From Trichobilharzia regenti (Eukaryota; Platyhelminthes; Trematoda; Strigeidida; Schistosomatidae): a stretch of 64,000 bases of DNA. The position numbers and the translations under genes were made by a program. Positions within the stretch are counted from its first letter, which is position 1. Every line of letters begins with the position of its first letter. The stretch is taken from the NCBI GenBank assembly GCA_944472135.2, contig OX235263.1:31239379-31303378 (forward strand). Reading direction: 5' to 3'. The notes beneath the pieces are model-generated. The model saw only the letters and a program-made list of their open reading frames with translations, was not told where the DNA came from and did no database searches. This document shows, piece after piece, positions 56,541 to 64,000 of this stretch.

Positions 56541-57134
56541 CTTCTGTGTCATGGTACTCTACCGAAATGGGTGAATAGGTTAGCTCGTATTGTATCCGGA
56601 TTACCATTCATTGAATCCTTCCTACCACCACATTGGGTTCGACCTAGTTTAATGTATGACTGTGATTATGATGAGGAAGATTTCCGAGAAGAAGAAGAAG
56701 TAGAAGACGATGAAGTGGTGAAGACATTTTCGGAAGATGAGAAAGAACAAAAAGAAAAAGAAGAAGACGAAGAACCTAAAGTGAATACTGAAAAAAATAA
56801 TCGGAATCTAGTCATAATCAATGAGACGCCTACTACTACTACTACTACCACTACTACGGCAACTGAATCTACTGATAAACTGAAAAATATCACTAGCACT
56901 AGTAATTCTACAACTCATTACAAAGAGGCAGATGATCAGAATGTACAATGCTCTAATGACTCTTTAATGAAGACATTTACAGAAAAACCACACTTTCAAT
57001 TTGTTTATTCTGCATCTACAGGCAATGGGCATGTTCCACATCATAACAACAACAGTAATAATAACAATAAACACTCCATTGATCATTCAGATAATCATCA
57101 CAATGCATCATTGTGTAATATTAGAATGGTGTGA
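56541..57134 (+). CDS. DESI2: DESI2-like isopeptidase, last exon with long low-complexity tail
   Basis: The exon starts LLCHGTLPKWVNRLARIVSG, matching human ILCGKEIPRWVNRLAYFSS, then PFIESFLPPHWVRPSL like PFLQSCLPKEWLTPAAL. The acceptor is AAAACTTTAG. After residue 180 or so the conserved domain ends. About 155 residues follow: a strongly acidic Asp/Glu block, a Lys/Glu stretch, a run of threonines and an Asn/His-rich end (HHNNNSNNNN). The stop is TGA at 57132-57134. The tail has no counterpart in human DESI2 and is predicted disordered. No canonical AATAAA was found just downstream; an ATTAAA occurs near 57492. The reverse-strand open frame at 56666-56899 is a shadow of the acidic repeat. 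Confidence 0.92.
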   Translation, partial: LLCHGTLPKWVNRLARIVSGLPFIESFLPPHWVRPSLMYDCDYDEEDFREEEEVEDDEVVKTFSEDEKEQKEKEEDEEPKVNTEKNNRNLVIINETPTTTTTTTTTATESTDKLKNITSTSNSTTHYKEADDQNVQCSNDSLMKTFTEKPHFQFVYSASTGNGHVPHHNNNSNNNNKHSIDHSDNHHNASLCNIRMV

Positions 57135-58129
57135 TTAATGAATAGAAAAACAAAAGAGAAAGGAAAGCAACATGTCAATGTGTATAAATGAGGAATATAC
57201 TTCTTACTATTCAGTTCTTCCAAATAACAATGAATTATACTGGACATTATTACTATTATTATTATTACTTTTTTTACTCGACATTAATTACCTATATTGT
57301 TTTTGTAAAAAATAATTCTATCTGAGCACCTGCGGATATTCATGCAGTCTACTTGATGAATTATGAGTACATTCTGGAGAAAGGGATCAAATACATTTTT
57401 GTATTCATTCCCGTTTAATTTCTATGGGTAGCCTCCGTCCTGGCCCGCACCTACCCAACCCCCGCCAATATACTATCTTTATTCTCAGCGAATTAAAGTA
57501 TGCTCAAATTCCTGTTGTTTTGATACATATTGTAGGCTGTTTGTCTTTTTTGTGTGTGTGTGCCGCCTTTGTGATAGTATTGGAAACTTTTTGTATTGGC
57601 CGATAGCTAGCAGCCAGCGAGCCGTTAACTGATAATCGTTTGTTGTATTCATCATCAGGTGTAAATTCACTCTGTTTTTTCTCTTTCCGTTTTTGATAAG
57701 CGTCTTTCTGTGTTACCTCCACCCACCCCCCACCCAATTCATTGACTTTCTTTTTGCCGTAATTTGCTCCCATTATTACTCTGAGTTGTCTCCATATCGC
57801 CTTTTGTTTGTTTTGTAAATTGTCTATCTTGTTGATTTTTGTATTGTTGAATATCTTGACAATTTGACCAGACTAACGTTTGTTTGATTTGTATGCGTCT
57901 TTCTTTGTCTCTTCATAATTTGATATTACTTTTTTTAAAAAGCTAATTTGTACTTGTTTTTATTATATAATGACACTTGCTTATATAAATTTGGTATATA
58001 TTTTAAAGATATATATAGATATATATATATATGATTTCAAGTATAGTTTCGTTTATTTTCTCAACGGAGCATATACTACGACATAATTTATCCAAAACGT
58101 GTAATGTATTTGTGTAAGACATTTCGGAC
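57135..58129 (+). other. Downstream flank of the DESI2-like gene
   Basis: This includes the probable 3' UTR, which is T- and TTA-rich. A short TA repeat lies at 58006-58032, and a motif at 58098-58132 resembles an arm of the 40.7-40.9 kb inverted repeat. No gene is recognised. Confidence 0.5.
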
Positions 58130-59075
58130 ATTATCATCATCTATCTGCTTGTCATCAATGATCTTCCTGATTGCAATTGATTGGATAATGCGACAGACAA
58201 CGGCAACCAACGAGGGAACAGGCATAAAATGGACTGACACAAAAGACTTGGAGGATCTGGATTTCGCCGATGATATATGTCTGATTTCCCATAAACTGGA
58301 AGATATGCAAGTGAAAAGTAACAAGTTTGCAGAAGAAGCATCAAAGATAGGACTTCAAGTGAACATAGATAAAACAGGTGATGAAGATTCCTAGCCAACA
58401 TCAACAGCAAAAACAACAGACAACAATCAGCATAAGTGGGAAGAACCTGAAAGAAACAACCTCCTTCACCTACCTGGGAAGCATCGTCTCAACTACAGGC
58501 GGAACTGACGAGGATATCAAAGCCAGAATCGGAAAAGCAAGACAAGCTTTCATTACTCTCAAATCTGTGTGGAGGTCAACAGCACTCACCATCAAAAATA
58601 AGATCCGGATTTTCAACTCCAATGTAAAGTCAGTGCTACTCACTATTCGGATCAGAGACTTGGCCAGCGCGTCATAAAGAGCATCTCAAACAAACTCCAG
58701 ATCTTCATCAACAGTTGTCTTTGCTCAATACTCAAGATCAGATGGCCAGAAAAGATCAGCAACAGGGATCTCTGGGAGCGAACCAACCCAGCAGGAACCG
58801 ATTGTGAAACAAATAGGCAGGAAGAAATGGAGATGGATTGGTCATACTCTGAGGAAACCATCAAGTGACATCACTAGACAAGCCATTGCTCGAGTGGAAC
58901 CCGAAAGGGAAGCGGCGAGTTGGTCTTCAGTGCAAGGGTGACTTGGAGGAGGAGATGAAAGCATGTGGACAGACTTTGAACGGGTTGAAAAAGTTGGCAG
59001 AAAACCGAAGTCAATGGAGGTGCGCAGCTGAAGCCCTATGTTCCTCTAGGAACTAAAGGATACAATAATAATAAT
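58130..59075 (+). mobile_element. LINE family A 3' fragment with intact RT motif C
   Basis: Contains TGIKWTDTKDLEDLDFADDI (motif C FADD), then EASKIGLQVNIDKTG, and in the next frame TTSFTYLGSIVSTTGGTDED. It ends TTCCTCTAGGAACTAAAGG with AATAATAATAAT. Two frameshifts. This copy is less decayed at motif C than the 22.7-kb copy. Confidence 0.82.
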
Positions 59076-59090
59076 GTGCTTGTCATACAT

Positions 59091-59450
59091 AGTTTGTAGG
59101 CATATGATTGGTTTCAAGTTGGGCATCGGATTGAGAATTAGTTAGAGAACCATTGGAAACAAGTTGGGAGGACTGAAGAGTTGTTTCGTCTTAGTTTGGG
59201 ACTCATGGAAAGTACGCACCAACTGGATCTCGAACATAGGAACTTCTGGTTACGTGGTGAGCTTGTAGACCATTCAGTTACTGTAAACCTACTCAGTGGT
59301 CCGTGAAATCTACCAATTCGTGACTTTAGCGCCACCATCAGCCAGTGTCATCGTTGGCGAGTACTTGCCCTCACTCCAGACCGGGTGTACACTACTGGTC
59401 ACAACTTCTCATTAGAATTCCAGGCAAATTCATCACGTAGGCATTAACTA
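59091..59450 (-). mobile_element. SINE1 copy
   Basis: Minus-strand layout with TCGTCTTAGTTTGGGACTCA, ACCAATTCGTGACTTTAGCG and ACTACTGGTCACAACTTCTC. Immediately downstream of a LINE A 3' end. Confidence 0.78.
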
Positions 59451-59534
59451 GTGAGCATCAGATTAATTTTCAAGAGGTAGTTTTTAGGGTAACAGAACAT
59501 AAATTGTGAAACCGTGTGACTAAACTGTGATATG

Positions 59535-60090
59535 ATTATGGGCAATAATTTCTACTCGAAACGTCATCCAGATATTAATATTATATCACTGTGTGATTGT
59601 TAAAATAAACTTATCTAATATGGAATTACATTCTACCACAGGGGGTCAAGTTCTCCATTTACATTAATAAAGGGTCACATTTTAGTCACATTGTTTTCGG
59701 CCATGATCACAGATGAGGGGTGTGAAAATATTATAAAGTGAAATAGACTTTGGTTTGAAAATTCGGTCACCAACTTAGGTTCAGAGTAATGACAAACAAT
59801 TTTTGAACACAAAACAGGTTTAAGCCTTTTTTAAATGCACATGGCTTCAACGAGTTTATGTATGTGACCCAAACATGTTTTATGTATGGTTTTAATAAAA
59901 GCACTGCTGAAATGAGTTTTATGACCTGTCCCTATTATGTTTTGCAATAGGGTGACATTGGGCATCTACTTCCACGGTTGATTGAACCAAGTAATTTTAT
60001 TCGTTATTGCAGTCAATAATCCTGACCTGCAGATATCAATGGGTCTTCCCTATGTAAGTAACTGTGACCAAATATACATGTAAATTGATA
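59535..60090. mobile_element. Two Penelope-like fragments in opposite orientation
   Basis: 59535-59660 (plus) reads NNFYSKRHPDINIISLCD and then the terminal repeat TAATATGGAATTACATTCTA. 59690-60090 (minus) contains VYLVTVTYIGKTH, a GIY-YIG core, followed by worn coding sequence. The two fragments are tail to tail. Confidence 0.6.
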
Positions 60091-60309
60091 AACACAGTAG
60101 GATGTAACGCTATCGTTCGGATTCTGTAAGGATTTCAGTGATAACGTAAATTTTGTTTTCTCTATGAAAATGAGTTAACCTGCATAGTAAGTTCGGTTGA
60201 GTACCTGTCTGAATCTTTATTTAGGGATCTCTCTCGAACGGCAAAGATATATAAACAGTCATTTTAGGAGTTATAGAAGCGCGAAACAAAGGGCTGCAAT
60301 CAGTCCCTA

Positions 60310-60398
60310 GAAAGGAAGGCTGAACGTTAGGTTGGTAACGTCAACCCATAAAAAAACTTCAAAGCTTGAAGTTATATATTCCTCTAGGAACAGAAAAA
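60310..60398 (+). mobile_element. SINE2 tail relic
   Basis: GGAAGGCTGAACGTTAGG and AAGCTTGAAGTTATATATTC followed by CTCTAGGAACAG resemble the SINE2 body and tail. Sequence 60400-61239 to its right shows nothing recognised. Confidence 0.45.
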
Positions 60399-61239
60399 AT
60401 TCATGAAGATTGAGATCTAGTCTAATTCTCTATTGTGTTATCGGGGCAAAATGTCCTATATGAAGACAGTGTGATTTGCGGTAGAATATACTACTTAAAT
60501 AACTCCCATGAGATGTTTATAAGCTACCTTCTACATTACTTGTAGAACTGCATTGCGAATAACTGGTGTGTATGTATATGCATGCGTATTTGTGTATCAC
60601 GAACTCCTAATCACACGTTAATTAGTGATAACTGAAGATAAGACCTGAAAAATCACTTCTTATAGAAGTAGGTAAGAATTCAGTCGTACAATCTGATTTT
60701 TATTCATTCACCTCTTAGTACTTTACTCGAATTGTGATCAAGATTTAACCGAATAGTTCTACAAAAATAGGCCACCGATTGAAGGACAGACATATGTAAA
60801 AATCATATTTATAGAATTTTAGCGAAATTGAAATAAATAATTTCAGAGTTTTGTCCGTCAGTCTGGTCCGAACTTCTTCAAAGAAATTAAAATGAAGGTA
60901 TATACATCAAAGGACACGTCTTGTCTTTAAAATCCTTGTCGAATCATGGGAGTCATAGAGAGACATCAAAACAAGATTGCATGAACTGTAGTCAAAATTT
61001 AACCACACATCTGTCATTAGTCTGTTTTGCTATATACTGTAAACAGTGTGCTTTTGCATCAAAACTTAGTGATCGTGTTCAACTATAGGCGACATACAGT
61101 AATGTGTGTGTGTGAGTGTGTGTACGCATGGGAAAACAACTACATATCATTTGTCAGCTTTTACATAAGAAGATCGGGAAATATAGATTAAACGTGAGAA
61201 ATTAGTGATACATATTCTTTTTATTTATTAATCAGTTGA

Positions 61240-62600
61240 CACGCATCAGCTAACATTACACCTTTACGTCCGGTTAAACTTTTGGAATTCATCCATGTAT
61301 GATGGCTTTCCTCAGTCAGTCTTTCATCGTATCAACCAAAACATTTCTACACAACTTTGTTCCTATCAAAGTCCATCTTGTTTCCCGTTTCTGTCATATG
61401 AAATGCAATTGCTGTTTTGTTATCTAGCTTTTTCAAATCTCCAGATCTCTTTGGAACCGGCTTTAAGTATTGTTCGTACTCTTTGAAATTTACCTGTCTG
61501 GAAGTTTCTCCTACATATATAACATCACATTCCCCACTATTTATCTGGTACAGGCAGTTTTGTTGGTTGTCTTCTATTTTGTCGGTTGGAGGAATTCATC
61601 ATGAGCTGACATCAGTTAGAGAACCATTGGAAAACCTCGGAGTACTGAAGAGCTGTTTCGTCCTAGTTGGTGACCTATTATCAGTACGCATCCATCGATA
61701 GGGTTCGAACCCAGGACCTTCTGATTACAAGCCTGGCGAGTTGGTAGACCACTAAGCCACTGGGACTCGATCCTATTTTATCCCTAACCTCATTAGTGAT
61801 GACCGTAAGATATTCGCCGCACAAAAATACACTCTTATGTCATGAATGGGAAGAATTCGCCTTATATCGATTATATGTTAACGATAAGGACTACGTTCCT
61901 AGCTGCAGGCTTTGACGCATCTTTACCTCCACCTTCTAAATATCATTTAATAAAGGCTTTCGTGAAATCATTTGATTCTGGAGTAGACTGAACCAATTTT
62001 AATTCCTTGTTGGCTTCTTCTTCCTCAGTAACTAGACGTTTGGCTCTGTTTAGTCAAATTCTTAGTCATAGGTACTTTGGTAGTAAATGGATGTGCCGCA
62101 TTGTAATCCATTTATCTCTCCGAATGTGTAGGCTTTCTGAAGATACTGAACTTCACTTCACCATCTGGTTGTCTTTTAACTAAACAGTCCAGAAAAGCCA
62201 AATCATGTGTTTTGATTTAATGGTGTTTGATATATTCTTTATCAAATCGAAAAGTTCACTCAAAATACTGCATTTGATGATGTTAAAGGTATCATCCACG
62301 TATTGTAATCACATTTTTGAAGTATTAAGGTATCTGATAATTGTATTTGTTTCCAAGGTGTGCTTAAACAGATTTGCTACTAATGCAGACATTGGTTATC
62401 CCATAACGTTACATTCTTTTTCATATGGGTTCACAATTCGTGAAAGGTATTTAGAGTGTTTGTAGGTTGGAGAATCAGTATAATCCACAAGTGGACATAA
62501 TGGAATATCTGGTTTGTGTATTTTTGGTAATCCATAAAGTCTACACGAACTACAACCTTCTGGTGCCGATGAAAACTAGAGGGATACTTCAGGTTTTTGA
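61240..62600 (-). mobile_element. Penelope-like element, worn, interrupted by SINE1
   Basis: Minus-strand blocks in order: GYPMSALVANLFKHTLE (RT motif B region), QYVDDTFNIIKCSI (motif C, YVDD), a thumb region with several stops, then after a SINE1 insertion the GIY-YIG part NCLYQINSGECDVIYVGETS (Y-V-G) and a worn C-terminus. Many stops; it belongs to a different subfamily from the 16.5-kb element. Confidence 0.72.
61584..61772 (-). mobile_element. SINE1 fragment inserted in a Penelope-like element
   Basis: A 189-bp 5'-truncated copy with box B GGGTTCGAACCC and ACTAGGACGAAACAGCTC on the minus strand. Flanked by CTATTTTGTC (61574-61583) and CTATTTTATC (61773-61782), a 10-bp duplication with one change. 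It splits the Penelope reading, so it is the younger insertion. Confidence 0.8.
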
Positions 62601-62629
62601 TTGAGTGATTGTTCTACTTTACATAAAGC

Positions 62630-63200
62630 AGACGGAGGTGTTGTAGATAACCAGCAGACAGCACCAACAACGAGAGAGATTCGGCAGAGGTTACTTCCTT
62701 CACAGTTTCAGCCATAGGCGGAACGGATGCGAAGTTGGTCCTTCTATACGGATCAGGAGTTTGCACTGCATGTCACGAAAAGGATTTGCAGTAAGTTACA
62801 GACTTTTATTAACAGATGCCTTCTCTGGCTGCACACTGAAGATTAAATGCCCAGAAATAATTAGCAAAAAGAAACCATGGCTGGGAACAAACCAACCAAG
62901 AGCCCATTTCTCATCATATATATAGGAGAAAATGAAGATGGATAGTATGTACGTTGAGGAGGACGTCAAATGACATCATGCGCAATGCAGGCCATCACTC
63001 GAGTGGAATCCAACTGGGGAGTGACGAGTGGGTCGTAACTATTGGGGTGATGTGGAGGAGATTGTGGGGGAAGGAGAAGATGAGAGATTATGGGCAATCG
63101 TAGACCCGGCTGAAGAGGACAGCAGAGAATAGAAGAAAGTGGATATGTGTTGTTGAAGCCGTATGTTCCACTCGGAACCCGAGGGAATAATAATATAATT
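62630..63200 (+). mobile_element. LINE family A 3' fragment
   Basis: Worn A 3' region with a deleted middle. It includes GTCCTTCTATACGGATCAGG and the end TTCCACTCGGAACCCGAGGG followed by AATAATAATA. Confidence 0.75.
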
Positions 63201-63518
63201 TACTATTTTTCTTGTGTCACTTTTTAATTTATTTAGCGTAGCCTTTGACTTTGTTGACTTTTTCATAGGATCCACTATTAAGGTGTTCCATAGTTTTCTT
63301 CTCCTAACCTACATAATTCATAACAGCCATAGTATTGACTTTATCTGCTCTGTTTAATGAAAAAAGGTTAACTTTCTGTAGCTGGTTGTTCTCTTTTGAT
63401 GATATTCAGCAAGTTTGGCTTTTCATTTGTCAAACTAAACTTTCAGTAGCATAAATGTCTTCAGAAGAAGTAAATGTTGTCTGATTTAACAGTTTTAAAA
63501 ATATAATAATAATAATAA

Positions 63519-63746
63519 TTTTTCCTTCACGTCCCCCAGTGGAACATAGGGCTTCAAGCTAGTGGCTTGAAGTTTCTGTAGCAATGTTTTATTTTTACAG
63601 GATGAGGTGGCTAGCCTCATGCCCAACCTTTCCTCTTTACCAGCATTAGTTCTGGCTCAGCGAGGTAAAGGAGTGCGTCGGTAGGGGATCGAACCCGGAC
63701 CATGTGCATGGTCGGCGAGCGTCCTAACCGCTATACCACCGACTAG
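63519..63746 (-). mobile_element. SINE2 copy
   Basis: Full layout on the minus strand, with GACCATGCACATGGTC hairpin and TGCCACCG-like acceptor (ATACCACCGAC). An AAT repeat precedes it at 63501-63519. Nothing is recognised after it up to the window end. Confidence 0.84.
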
Positions 63747-64000
63747 TGTTAGAAAAACATATTTGAAGTAGATTTGTGATGTTTGAAGAATCGGGACTTT
63801 GAAGTCACCTAAATCATGCGATGCCTTTTAACTCTGACCTCAGTAAAACATATCTAGACAACCTACACGATTATTTGTCTAGACTCACAAGTATGAACAT
63901 TTCACGTGATCATCTGTGAAGAGATTGGTCAGAGTATGATGTTCTTTGGAGGTAGATAATAAAATCTTCTAGCCAAAACAGACAGATTTCTTAATTGTAT

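Noticed and set aside
56666..56899. Minus-strand 77-codon serine/valine-rich frame
   Set aside because: It is the antisense of the acidic and threonine-rich DESI2-like tail.
1..64000. CRISPR arrays, operons, ribosome binding sites or riboswitches
   Set aside because: The window is eukaryotic; the regularly recurring units are SINEs and LINE ends, not direct repeats with unique spacers.

Overview
The window looks like nuclear DNA of a schistosome (trematode flatworm). It is AT-rich, holds two intron-containing protein genes with tiny 5' introns and very large later introns, and is packed with retroelements of schistosome type: RTE-like LINEs, Penelope-like elements and tRNA-like SINEs carrying a hammerhead-ribozyme segment related to the schistosome Sm-alpha SINE. 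The species cannot be fixed from the sequence alone.

Two host genes lie head to head. On the minus strand (962-20598) are the first four recognisable coding exons of an SLC7A/CAT-type cationic amino acid transporter (368 codons, phases agree at every junction); its 3' exons lie left of the window. On the plus strand (33594-57134) is a complete five-exon DESI2-like (PPPDE) thiol isopeptidase gene of 335 codons with its His/Cys pair intact. First introns are 36 and 41 bp; later introns reach 11.9 kb (transporter) and 19.9 kb (DESI2).

Almost everything else is transposon-derived. LINE family A (RTE-like, FADD-type RT, AAT-repeat 3' end) has seven recognised copies, one nearly whole at 22697-26770. 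LINE family B (RTE-like, YADD-type RT, CAGA-repeat 3' end) has about a dozen copies; the best, at 45440-47745, keeps a 508-codon RT reading frame. A chimeric, GC-rich third LINE (family C) sits inside an old B copy. Penelope-like elements (RT plus GIY-YIG endonuclease) occur at 9.7-10.2, 16.5-17.7, 29.4-29.6, 41.6-42.2, 59.5-60.1 and 61.2-62.6 kb, with small fold-back derivatives at 7.1, 8.7, 12.1 and 38.0-38.4 kb. A probable solo LTR lies at 51114-51397.

Two SINE families dominate the small repeats. SINE1 has a tRNA-like box followed by a hammerhead-like core and often occurs as inverted pairs. SINE2 has a tRNA-like head and a 3' end matching LINE A, suggesting that it uses LINE A machinery. 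Several nested insertions with target-site duplications allow relative dating. The rest of the intronic and intergenic DNA shows no gene that I can recognise; two short compositionally odd stretches (18.3 kb and 31.0-31.6 kb) may be decayed coding sequence.
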